Of a DNA stretch of 64,000 nt, positions 43,600 to 54,482 are shown piece by piece (the first letter of the stretch is position 1; every line of letters begins with the position of its first letter). The notes under the pieces are model-generated. The model had not been told where the DNA came from. It searched no databases and saw only the letters and a program-made list of their open reading frames with translations. The stretch covers positions 47,269,969 to 47,333,968 of the forward strand of contig NC_052505.1 of NCBI RefSeq assembly GCF_014356525.2. The letters are read 5' to 3'. This stretch comes from Nilaparvata lugens (Eukaryota; Arthropoda; Insecta; Hemiptera; Delphacidae). The translations under genes and the position numbers were made by a program.

Positions 43600-44300
43600 T
43601 AAAATGTATCTGCCCCAACCAAATCTGCATCAGCTCCGTTGTTTGCAGGGCCCGCCTGCTTATTTCAACTAATGACAGAGCATAGAAAAAATACCGAACG
43701 CCCTGTAATAATGATATTGGAAGCTGAACATTTAGGAGCTGTTCGTCATTAGCGGAAACAATATAACGTTTTTACAGCAGCGCGGCTGTAAAATTGGAAA
43801 TGGGTTTACGGATAGTTAATTTGTGTTAAAAAGCAGTAAACCTTCGCAGCTTATCAGAGAAGCATTCGAGTGTTCTCTGCTCTCTGTTACTTGTTTTCTT
43901 CTCTGTCAGAAGCTGGTTTTTTGCTGCGACAAGGGCTGTAAAGTTAGTACGTTACGCCAGAAAAACGCTTATCAAAACGTCGCTAATTGGGCCAGGCCGT
44001 GTTATGCGACAGCCATAGCGTTCCTCCCGGCTGAAATATTCATCCTCAGGCAAAACTACTACCCTATACGTGGGGCGGTAGCAAGCATTTTATGCCTGCG
44101 AGTGTGTAAAACTTTTCACGCGCGTCGCAAAGAAGCAATTTTTCGTATTGATGACCAGTTGCCATTATCGCTCATAAAAGCTATCCATTGTCACAGCAGC
44201 TTGCCGGAAACAAGCTCCAAATTACTTGCCACTATAATATTCCATCAGTCATCCCACGAAAGCGCTGTTTCACTTTTCAATTCGCTCTTATGAATTCAAG
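43600..44300 (+). other. GC-richer block with a 156-codon open frame (43823-44293)
   Basis: The block is richer in G, C and CpG than its surroundings (GCAGCGCGGC, CACGCGCGTCGC). The open frame has many Cys, Leu and Ser residues and matches nothing I know; its composition does not favour real coding. It could be a conserved non-coding element, a promoter-proximal region or an old foreign insert. Confidence 0.25.
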
Positions 44301-47300
44301 TTGAAAGTTATGATCTTTCTACGCAGTGCTTTGCGAACTAATTGCAAAAATTAATATTGTTATTATTTTTTGCCGAAACATTTTTCGCGAAATTTCTCAA
44401 ATGATGGCAATATTGTGTTAAAAAAATAATTATCCTGAAATGATAACGTTTTGAGTGATGATAGTGCTGGGCGTAAATAGTGCCGGAAAATCAAACTTCA
44501 GTTGGGATGACTTCAGGAATCTTTGTGATCCTTGACAACTTTGTCTCACAGAGCTGGTGCAACCAGCAAATCAAATTGGGTCATTCCGATCACCCACCAC
44601 ACAATCCTGTCTTGACCACTAGTAAATTATATATTTTCCCCAAACTCGAGACAAGACTTTGAGGGCAGAGTTTGATTACTCACTTTTCTATAACGAGGAG
44701 CTCCAAAGCAACGTCATTCCCCACTAAAACTTATTTGGCGGAAGCATTTATTGAAGAGGGTTTTGGCAGGCTGGTCTACTGGTATGATCAATACCACATA
44801 TGACGGCAATATTATGTTGAAGTATTATCATAATGTAAATGTGAGTAACTTTTAGTGGAAGAATTATTCTCTCATATACATTCGTTATTTATGTATATAT
44901 GACCAATCGGAGGTTGGAGAAAAATGACCCTCGTACAAATATTATATTATCATATGTGGTGTTCTCATTACATTATATTACATAGTCTTGATTGTATACT
45001 TCAACATCTAAAGGTGACATTCGAGAAATATGAATGCATGAGAGTTTGAATATATTGCTCATTTATTCTCTGACACATATTTTTTAAAAACGTATCATTG
45101 GAGTAGAGCTTGTATTGTAGGATTGTGGCGCAGCATTGTGCTGGTTGTGGTGTTCGTGTGTTGGGATGTTGGCGTGGCGCTGATGACAGTGGATGCTCGA
45201 TGGTAATTTCCAGTCTTGTGACCCTACAAAGCTTCCCATTCATGGCGTTGGGTAATTTATAAAATTAATGGAGACTCTCCAATTTGAGACTCTGTTGTGA
45301 AGTAGAATATATTGTTAAAGAAGAGAACGATTCCAGCAGAAGCTTTTGTTGAAAAAGGAAAAATTACGTACAAGGATCTATTTCGAGAATATCGATGTAT
45401 GAGGAATGAAAAGATGCCTGATGGGACAAGCTGGCTTCTCGGTTTAGAATGAGAGATCTTGCAGCTCCCTTTCCTTTGAATTTACTATTTATGAAAGTGT
45501 TGAAGCAGGGAAGTGGATTGAGTAAAAAACGTAAAATGTGAGCTGAGTACTTTCATTGAAAGGTATACTGGAGTAAATTTTTATCAAACAAAATTCAAGC
45601 GAAGAAGAACTCATAACAGGCAAGCCCTCGTCTTAGGTTTCAAAGAAGTCAATGTTCATACACATTATCAATTAGAGCTATATAGTTATTTTAGAATGGG
45701 TATCGTTATAGAAATTAGCATCGAAAATGAGATATTATGACTTCAATTTCATGAACTTCAGAGTTTCTCTTTCTCCTGTGTACATTATACAAGAACTCTT
45801 TTTCAGTTTTAAGTTCAATTGCTCTCGAAAGAAGCTACCACCAAGTTCCAAGAGCACTTCAGATTGATGAGTATTTTTGATGAGAGATACAATCTCATAA
45901 TTTATCACTTGAAAGCCACTCAGAAAGAATTATTCAACTCCATCTCGATAAGAAGTAGCTTTATGAGTTTAAGAAAAATGTGTTGAAAAATATGCAATAA
46001 ATGCATATTTGATTGACTTTATTTTTGGTAGTTAACAGCTTCAAATCACATCCATTCTCTTGCAACCTTTTCTTATTCATTGATGAACATAAATGATGGT
46101 TACGATTTGAATTGAATGTTGAATAATGAGTGTGAGAATAAAATTTCAATTCATAGTCATGCTCATTGAATTTGTTGAAAGAATGATAAGACGATGATCA
46201 TCTTATGCAATGAAAAACCCAGGAGTCTTTGGACAAAAACTATTTGTGTGATAGATTATTATTTCCTACACATAATCAAAAATTATTTTTTTATTTGATA
46301 CGTAAGGTTTCGTATCAATGAATTCAGAAAATGAAGCTTTTTCAAATAAATGTTGTCAATCTGTCTGTCTGTTCGAGCCCGATTCGGATTGCTTGAACAT
46401 TGACTCATGAATGAGCTGGAATTATTCTGCGTATCACCCACACACGCTTACACACATGAGAGGATCGAGTTTGGACGTTTGGTTGTAAATAGACAATCAG
46501 TGGCCGAGCTTCATCAAACCAGCGCTGTGATTGGTGCACGTTTGCTGTGTGTTTACTGAAGCACACATGAATAAGGTAGGCGAGATCTCCATACGTGAGA
46601 GCGGTTTACAGGTCACCATCATTCGATTTCAAGGATTGAACCACGTCCCAACCAATCAACAGCGAACCATTCAGTCTAAGCGTCCATACTGGGTGAAGGC
46701 CTGAGAAAAATCTTAAATTTATTTATTCCATGTGTAGCTTTACTGGAACCATTGGCAACGCTGGAAACGTCTTGGAAATGTTGAAGCAATTAGCCAGCAT
46801 AAGAGAATTCCGCATTGCTTGTGAATAAGTGTTTTTTAGATTAAATAAAATGTATTTTTTCATGTAGATCACTGTATGTACTTGAAAGAGAATGAAATCA
46901 AAATATTATTTATTGGACGGAGTCCAGCTGAATTTCTAGTGAATTTCACAGAGTATGGTATTGAACAATAATCTCCACCTTTTACCGATACGAAGATGGA
47001 GATGAATATGGAAAATGATTGATAAAATCAAGTGTGTCGAAGAGTTTTGACTAATTTGGAAGAAGTGGACAGAATAATAATTTTTTCAAGGCATTTATTA
47101 AATTTAATATATAAATACTCCTCTATATTCTCGATTGATCGCAACCCCGAAACTCAAACTCATTCATTTCATCAATGGTATACCTATCGGGCTCGTGAGC
47201 TCACATGCGGTAGCTGCTAATTATAAGTTACATTGAGATATTGTCTGATTTTTACGGCAATATTATATAAATGCGAAACATAAATAAATCATGAAGAGCA

Positions 47301-47896
47301 ATGCAAACCCGTCGACTTGAATCTTAGACCTCACTTCGCTCGGTCGATGAGAATTGCAAAAATAATCGTGAAACTGATGATTGAGCGATGCTATGAAACT
47401 CCAGAACATTATTGATTCGATGACAGAGAGCGCTGCTATCACATTTTTTCTCTATAAAGTTACGTAAATATTTTTTAATTTTTTTTGTAGTCTTCTTCTC
47501 GAACATTTAACAAGTATATTCACCTACTAAAGGAACAGCACTAGAGCATTGAGTAGAATCTATTAATCAATCGTACATTTAATTAGCAATATCCTCATAA
47601 CCCAATTCGAATATCAAGTCTGATCAGACACTACGAGTCAGTGACAGTGTAAATTGATTTTCATTCATATTTCCGTGATTCGAGTTGACAGTGGGTTTCA
47701 TAAAGCAAACATTGTTTTGTGCGCAATGGATAGAAGCGAAATGGTGGCTCGGAATCAGGGTGATAAACATGGCTGGAGTCAAGCCGAACCGGGAGCAGAG
47801 GCTGGAGGTTAATCTTTATAAATCGCTAGTGAAAAATAGCCTTCCAATACTGGTTGCACAGCAAAAGGCGTGCAGAGTGTCGTAGCTCTGCTGAAG
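44301..47896. other. Low-copy DNA, no supported gene
   Basis: Only short frames were found (for example 45001-45243 minus and 47685-47885 plus). CCAAT-type motifs on both strands occur near 46530 and 46650 (GTGATTGGTGC, CAACCAATCAACAGCG), which would fit a promoter, but no start or exon could be tied to them. A Helitron hairpin remnant is at 47325. Confidence 0.3.
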
Positions 47897-47950
47897 GAGG
47901 AGGTGGAGGAGGTGGTGGAGGCTGTGGTATGGTGGTGGAGGAGTAATGTA
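47893..47950 (+). repeat. GGAGGT-rich tract, G-quadruplex candidate
   Basis: The tract contains GGAGGAGGTGGAGGAGGTGG followed by further GG-containing triplets. Many closely spaced GG pairs make a two-tier quadruplex possible. Function is unknown. Confidence 0.5.
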
Positions 47951-48299
47951 GACTGGCCGCACTGCCATTGAACCCTAACTGTAGTTTATTAGAAATCCAT
48001 TACTTACAATGTAGCAGCCTGTGTGGGAGAGTGTTGGTGAACAATGTATATCGGTTAACGTTGAATTGTTGACTACACGGAATCCAAGATTACACTACAC
48101 CAATTTTCTCCCACCCTAAGAAACCACAAAACTGATGCACAACAAATTTCCGATAAAGAGAAAAACGCAGAACAAAGTTTTTAAATTACTTCCGCCGCCA
48201 AATTCTCCTAATCGTTGCACATTCTCAAGTGGCAATAGAAGAAAGTTGGAATCATGTCAATAAATTTCAGAATTTTTTATAATGCTCTCTCTCACTCTC

Positions 48300-50227
48300 T
48301 CTTACTCTCTGAAATTTGCGCACTTAATCCGCGGTTCACGAATCTTATTTCTTTGTAGGACAATATATCTTCGGAAGTAGGATAGTTATTTAAAGTTGGT
48401 TTACCGTTTCGAGAAGCTATTATTCAGGTCTGGTTACTAGATCTCCCTCTGATAGTATTTTATATATTTTCTTTTTGACTAGAAATGCACTAGTTGAAAC
48501 ATCGAATACGATTCAGTAAGTACATAAAAAACACATATATAGCGGCAACTAAGTGAATATTACCAACAAAGTGTTGGCTAATCAAGAAAAATTCCGCCGT
48601 ATTCAATTACAGATAACGTATCCACCCACTTACAATCTTTCCTATATCTTCAGGGTTTCTGAGTGTAGTATTGAGCAAGACCAAAAATCTGCTTTTGGGT
48701 TTTAATTGTTTTTCTTCATAATAATTGAGTTGATTTTCAACCTTATAAAAACGCACCAATTTCAAATCAAATACACCTGAATCTAACCTAACTTTGATTT
48801 CTTCTGCTGGTGTACATTTTCAACTCTGAGCCCAGATTAGAAATTATGCTTGTTCATACTGATATAAGCAACAAGTGAGTGCATCTGTTATGGATTCTGA
48901 CCGAGAATCAGAAACTGAGATCTCACGGCTTTTAATATTATGTTGCCCTTTTTCGTAATATTACAAGCATCTTCAGACCAAATGATAGAACATTCATAAA
49001 ATAATACATTTATTTTTATTGCAGGACAAATTTTCAGACCTATTGATGGGTGATATCTGTGCATCGATATTTTCTATCAGGTCACTAGGAGCGAGAATAT
49101 CAACTTCGAATATGAAAATCAATATCAATTCTCATTCAACAAATTTTATAGACAATACAAATAATTGTTGATTGATTGCTGCAAGAGTTAAAATGAAGCA
49201 TTTTCACTGGAAAAAGGATGTAACACACAAACAGTCAATTTTGATAACGGCTCACTGAATATTGTAGCATTCCTAGGAATGCGACATTTTTAACTCACTA
49301 TTAGCTCCCTTTCAGCAACCCCGAAATTGTTCTCTTACGTGGCAATCACGTTTTTTACCCTTGTAACGCCATCATTGTCCTCGGCTTTTGAGTTTTGGTT
49401 CAGTTTGATTTTTTTTGTGACAGAAGAGTTCAAAGACAACTGTTTGATTAAAAGGAGACTCACTCAATGCGAGATATGCCCGCTATTTGGATTCTGTCGG
49501 CCACCTTTGTGTTTTGACTTCCTGCCTTGGCTTAACAAAATACTACTGGACATGTCGATGAGCCTGATACCACCCGCTACAACATCTCTTTCTATTTCTT
49601 CTATTCTCCGTCTTTCTCCTTCTATTTTCCCGCTTTACCGTTCCACCCACCCTACTCTCCTGAATTCTTTTAGCTGAATTCCACTCGCACATTGCCTCCA
49701 GCAAAATCGCGATCTCGTACGGTCAGGCAGTCAATTCAATTGCAATTCTTTGTTGCCGGATTCTTCCTCATAGCACAAGAGGAACATTCTTTGTTTGTGC
49801 TGTAATATCAGATTACCAAGATTAAAAATTGTAGGATATTTTTTGAATTAATAGAAAGAGTGAATAAATAAATAAATACTCATTTTATTTGCTCACGGAC
49901 AAGTCATACAAATACAATACAGAGTTACAGCTGAATAAAAATGGAAGCACAATATAATCATTCTACATTTGAACATGAACATTCTAAGGGAATAAAATAC
50001 TAATTTCGGTTCTCGAAATAACACGATTTCACTCCTTATAATTCTCCTATCGATGTCTATATTATATAGCCTAAGTGTATTATCGAACAACCAAGAATGA
50101 TAGAATATTACTGCATAAAAGGAAATGAATGACAAAAAATCTGGTGTGGCGCACTCACACATCTTTCCTTTCCTCAATGAAAATTGATCACCCGACGCTA
50201 GTGTTCCCGCGCATCTCAAGTCTACTA
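48300..50227. repeat. 1.93-kb direct repeat left of the LINE
   Basis: It runs from TCTTACTCTCTGAAATTTGC to CATCTCAAGTCTACTA and is repeated at 54481-56409 with roughly 17 differences by eye (about 99 percent identity). The last part (from about 50137) is the start of a minus-strand family T copy, which the LINE interrupts. The frame at 49327-49677 is broken by an indel in the other copy, so it is not counted as a gene. Confidence 0.9.
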
Positions 50228-50350
50228 ATCCTTCAATTTAGGGGATAGTATTTCATTATCAGTTGTATTATGTATCTTTTCTCAATTGATAACTTTCTTC
50301 AAAGATTTTTCGTTTTTCTGCTGGCTTTTTCTTCTCTTTTTCAGTTTTTA

Positions 50351-50590
50351 CTGGATCCCATTTCGCTCTATCTCCACCATGAACACGATCTTCCACTACT
50401 GGATTCCATCTCTCTCTATCTCCACTTGGACTCGATTTTCCACCACTGGATTCCATCTCTCTCTGTCTCCACTTGGACTCGATCTTCCACTACTGGATTC
50501 CTTCTCGCTTACCTCCACTTGGACCCGATTCTTCCACTACTGGATACCTACTCGCTCTATCTCCACTTGGACCAGATCTCCCACTACCAG
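50351..50590 (+). repeat. 47-bp tandem monomers in the LINE 5' region
   Basis: CTGGATTCCATCTCTCTCTA-like starts recur at 50351, 50399, 50446, 50493 and 50540, each followed by TCTCCACTTGGACTCGAT and TTCCAC. Five imperfect units. Their place at the 5' end recalls the promoter monomers of mouse L1, but promoter activity is inference. Confidence 0.85.
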
Positions 50591-50846
50591 TTCTTCCTCA
50601 ATCTTCGTCTTATTCACCATTAGGATTATTCATCACCGGAACTCCACACATCTACATCTTATTGTGTTTAGTGAATTTTGTTTTGAACTAGTGCTTTAAA
50701 TAGTGAAGGGAGCCGAACTGTCAAGGCATGCTGAATGCACTCGAATCAAGAGACTTTTTCATTTAGGTTAAGTTTTATCAGTTTCATCCCCATTTTCCCC
50801 GTCATGTGTTGTTCTGAGGTCGGTTCACGATTGGTCTGCTGCTTCC

Positions 50847-53816
50847 ATGATGCCTCTCACTGACACGTCAGCTCGCTCGCCCTCAAGTAGGTATGATTAT
50901 TTCAATAATAGTAATAATGACGCAGGTATGTTTCTAGCAAATAAGCTCCACTCTTTCAAAAAACTTTTCAAGGCTGCTCACCTTAACGTACAATCCCTCA
51001 GTTGCCACATTGATGAACTCAGAGCAATCTTCCGTTTTCAGGACTTCAATATAATCGGAATTTCCGAATCATTTTTGAAGCCTAGTATTTCATCAAATTT
51101 TGTTGCATTGCCTGGATATAATCTTTTCCGGAATGATAGATTAAATAAAGCTTGTGGGGGTGTAGCAATTTATGTGAAAGAAGGTATCAAAACAAAAGTT
51201 TTAATCACATCTAAACAAGAGTATTGTTCCAGACCAGAGTTTATGCTACTTGAATTATCCTTATCTAGTACTGATAAATTACTCGTTGGTATCTGTTATC
51301 GCCCACCAAAAATAGGTCATTTCACAGATTTCGAAAGTGCCTTGCTTTCTCTTATGCCTTGTTATAACCGTATACTAGTTATGGGGGATATGAACACCGA
51401 CTTGAACATGACAAATCGTAACTTTGACTACTTTCAACTGACTACAATTTTCCAATGCCTAAACATGACTATTTTACCTCTCGATCCAACTCATCATACT
51501 AATGAATCAGACACACTCATTGACCTTCTCATTGTTAGTGATCCCAATGAGGTTGTTCAAGCAGGCCAAATCTCAGTCCCAGCTATTTCTAGACATGATT
51601 TGATCTACTGTGTACTTTCCCATAAGATACCCAAGCCAGAACAGAAAATTATCACTTATAGAGACTTCAAAAACTTTGATGAAGCCGCCTTCCTGACTGA
51701 TGTGGCTCAGACTCCATGGCATCAAATTGAAGCATTACCCTCAGTTGATGACATGGTCAAGACTTTCGAGAATTGGACTTTGACTTTGTATGACAAACAT
51801 GCACCTTATGTGACAAGGAGGATTAATAGAAAACGACGAGTACCGTGGATGACTGAAGACATACTTAAGATGATGGGACGTAGAGACAAAGCACATAGAA
51901 AATTTAAAAAGACATTTGACTTGGACAGTTTGATAGAGTATAGGAGCCTTAGAAATAGGGTTAAACAGGAATTACGGAACTCAAAGATTAGGTACTTGAA
52001 TTCGTTTATGACAAACAATAGACAAGACTCTAAATCACTTTGGCAGGGAATAAAAGAATTCGGGCTTGGCAAAGAGAAATCGAATCCACAAATTGACTTA
52101 CCATTGAATAATATAAATGACCATTTCGTTTCACACTCTAACCAACGCGACGAAGTTGTCATTGCTAATCACATTGATGATCTTGAAGAGCAGGTTACAA
52201 ACTTAGATTTACCAATCACTGATCAATTTCATTTCCATCCAATCTCAGAAGAAGACACTTTCAGAGCAATTCAACGTATTCATAGTAATGCTATGGGTGT
52301 AGACAAAATTCCTATTAAATTTATCAAGAAGATGTTATTTGCTGTTTTACCAACCATTACATACATTTTCAACAAGTCACTTGAAGAAGGCATTTTCCCT
52401 GAAAACTGGAAGTTTGCTCTGGTTCGCCCTCTAAATAAAGTTCCATCACCCAATAAAGTTGAGGATTTTAGACCAATCAGTATTTTACCTGCATTGTCCA
52501 AAGTGCTAGAAAGACTCATTCATGCTCAAGTTGTAAAATTTCTAGACAACAATAGTAAGCTTCATAACTTTCAATCAGGCTTTAGAAAATTCCATTCAAC
52601 TGAGACAGCTCTGCTTCGTGTCACTGATGATATAAGGTTAGCTATGGACCAAAGAAAATGCACCATCCTCACCCTATTTGATTTTTCTAAAGCATTCGAT
52701 ACTGTTGATCATACAGTCCTTCTGAATAAGTTGGCTATTCTTGGTTTCAGTCACAACTCGTTAGTTTGGTTTAAATCCTATCTATTAGGTAGGAAACAAT
52801 GTGTATCTGTCGGTGACAAAAAGTCAACTTGGAAAAACGTTATGCATGGAGTACCACAAGGTTCAATTTTAGGCCCTCTCCTCTTCACTTTGTATGCTAA
52901 TGACCTTTCTTCCATTATCAAATTCTCCAGTTTCCATACTTATGCAGACGACCTTCAAATCTATTTAAGCTGTCCCATAACAAAAATTAATGAAACAGTT
53001 GGAATAATGAATCAGGATATCAATTCGATAGTGGAATGGACAAAGAAAAATGGCCTTAAGCTTAATCCCATCAAAACACAACCCATTATAATTGGATATT
53101 CTCGTCTTATAAACAATATTGACCTTGAATCGATTCACAAAATTAGTGTAGACGGTAATGACATTCCTTACTGTAGCTCAGTTAAAAATTTAGGCATTAT
53201 TATGAATAATACTCTTGACTGGTCAGAACAAGTGAACAAAACTTGTAAAAAGGTATTCTCAGCCATGCATGCATTGAAGAAAATGCACGATATCCTCCCT
53301 AGAAACATTAAATTATTATTGGTTCAATCTCTCATCTTCCCACATTTAATGTATTGTAATTCTGTTCTTAACGATATGCAAGTCACTCTGAATGATAAAC
53401 TACAGCGTTGCCAAAATTATTGTCTACGTTTCGTCTACTCTCTCCAACGCCATGATCATATCACCCCAGCCCACATTGCTAGTTCAACATTAAAGCTTCC
53501 CGATCAGAGGCTTTTTCGAATAGTCAAGCTTGTTAGAGATATCTTGATATACGGTAATCCGAACTATTTTAAAGATGATTTCAAATTTGTCTCTGAAGGT
53601 AGGAGGATAGATGCTTCACATACTAGAACCGGAGAAAGTACTTTAAGGATACCCAATCATCGAACTACTATTTTCACAAAATCCTTCTTAGTCAGTGCCT
53701 GTCGTGCATGGAATGCACTTCCTGTTTCTATCAGGTCCATCGAGAGCCGAGCGAGCTTCATCCTAACTTTAAAAAAACATCTTTTGGAACAAATGACTGA
53801 AACTGTCCGGCCCTAG
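50847..53816 (+). CDS. LINE endonuclease-reverse transcriptase, 989 aa
   Basis: The frame is intact. Residues about 43-260 form an APE-type endonuclease: HLNVQSL (45-51), the glutamate in GISESF (E74), GDMNTDLN (from 180) and the catalytic end SRHDLI (H250, D251). Residues about 515-770 form the reverse transcriptase: LTLFDFSKAFDTVDH (first catalytic Asp at 612), HGVPQGSILGPLLF (667-680) and YADD (699-702). The C-terminal part (to 989) is the usual Jockey/CR1 thumb-like region with ACRAWNALPVSIRS. All catalytic residues that I can check are present, so this copy may be active. It nicks target DNA and copies the element RNA by target-primed reverse transcription. ATG at 50847 is directly followed by a second Met. 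Confidence 0.9.
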   Translation: MMPLTDTSARSPSSRYDYFNNSNNDAGMFLANKLHSFKKLFKAAHLNVQSLSCHIDELRAIFRFQDFNIIGISESFLKPSISSNFVALPGYNLFRNDRLNKACGGVAIYVKEGIKTKVLITSKQEYCSRPEFMLLELSLSSTDKLLVGICYRPPKIGHFTDFESALLSLMPCYNRILVMGDMNTDLNMTNRNFDYFQLTTIFQCLNMTILPLDPTHHTNESDTLIDLLIVSDPNEVVQAGQISVPAISRHDLIYCVLSHKIPKPEQKIITYRDFKNFDEAAFLTDVAQTPWHQIEALPSVDDMVKTFENWTLTLYDKHAPYVTRRINRKRRVPWMTEDILKMMGRRDKAHRKFKKTFDLDSLIEYRSLRNRVKQELRNSKIRYLNSFMTNNRQDSKSLWQGIKEFGLGKEKSNPQIDLPLNNINDHFVSHSNQRDEVVIANHIDDLEEQVTNLDLPITDQFHFHPISEEDTFRAIQRIHSNAMGVDKIPIKFIKKMLFAVLPTITYIFNKSLEEGIFPENWKFALVRPLNKVPSPNKVEDFRPISILPALSKVLERLIHAQVVKFLDNNSKLHNFQSGFRKFHSTETALLRVTDDIRLAMDQRKCTILTLFDFSKAFDTVDHTVLLNKLAILGFSHNSLVWFKSYLLGRKQCVSVGDKKSTWKNVMHGVPQGSILGPLLFTLYANDLSSIIKFSSFHTYADDLQIYLSCPITKINETVGIMNQDINSIVEWTKKNGLKLNPIKTQPIIIGYSRLINNIDLESIHKISVDGNDIPYCSSVKNLGIIMNNTLDWSEQVNKTCKKVFSAMHALKKMHDILPRNIKLLLVQSLIFPHLMYCNSVLNDMQVTLNDKLQRCQNYCLRFVYSLQRHDHITPAHIASSTLKLPDQRLFRIVKLVRDILIYGNPNYFKDDFKFVSEGRRIDASHTRTGESTLRIPNHRTTIFTKSFLVSACRAWNALPVSIRSIESRASFILTLKKHLLEQMTETVRP

Positions 53817-53884
53817 AACGATCACATGACATCCATCCCCCACCCATCCCACAAATACAAACCTTTAAACCATGTTATAGAACG

Positions 53885-53889
53885 AATTG

Positions 53890-53947
<58 letters not shown>

Positions 53948-53950
53948 AAC
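53885..53950. repeat. AT dinucleotide repeat in LINE 3' region
   Basis: About 27 AT units in two blocks separated by single-base slips, downstream of the LINE stop codon. Confidence 0.95.
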
Positions 53951-54454
53951 TCATGTTATTTCAATTATCCACTGCATACTGCTGTATATTACTGAAAGTT
54001 GATTACCCCTACTACTTTCAGCCTACTTCATTTTATTAATCAATTATTTGATCTTATCTACCTATATAATTATTTTACTCTATCAATTTTCTGTTTTTTT
54101 TTTCTCTTAATATTCATATTGATTAAAACTTTTACAATATTTCCATTAATAAATAAATCCTTAGTTTAAATAACGAAATTAACGTTTTGGTAGAGAGTTA
54201 GTGGGGAGGATATTTTTAATATTCTTCCCGAAGAATGGACATTGATATGTCCAAAGCTCCGCCAATTTATGTAGATGCATAACAATATGATTATTATCTA
54301 TAGTTATTATATTACAAATTGCTTTTTCATATCATATACAGTTCAATAATTATTTTCTTAGTCTATATTATGTAAATTCATCTATAATTTTGCTGTATTG
54401 TAAGCTATTGTATATAAGTGTATAAGCCAGTATATATTGTAATCTACATAAATA

Positions 54455-54482
54455 AAGTACTCAATCAATCAATCAATCAATC
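54455..54482 (+). repeat. AATC tail of the LINE
   Basis: Five AATC units follow AATAAAGTACTC and end directly at the right direct repeat. Short tandem-repeat tails instead of poly(A) are common in CR1/L2-type LINEs. Confidence 0.85.

Larger units (their letters stand above)
50228..54480 (+). mobile_element. LINE retrotransposon, CR1/L2/Jockey group, 4.25 kb
   Basis: The element has a 0.6-kb 5' region with tandem monomers (50351-50590), one long frame (50847-53816), a 0.66-kb 3' region with an AT run (about 53891-53945), an AATAAAG signal and a terminal AATC repeat. The exact 5' junction is shown by comparison with the uninterrupted family T sequence at 56409 and 58741. No separate ORF1 is seen, so it is either an ORF1-less family or a 5'-shortened copy. 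Confidence 0.9.

Noticed and set aside
49327..49677. 116-codon frame in the left direct repeat
   Set aside because: The other repeat (55601-55861) has a frame-breaking indel, and the composition does not look like a protein.
51806..52519. Minus-strand frames within the LINE
   Set aside because: They are shadows of the endonuclease-reverse transcriptase frame on the plus strand.
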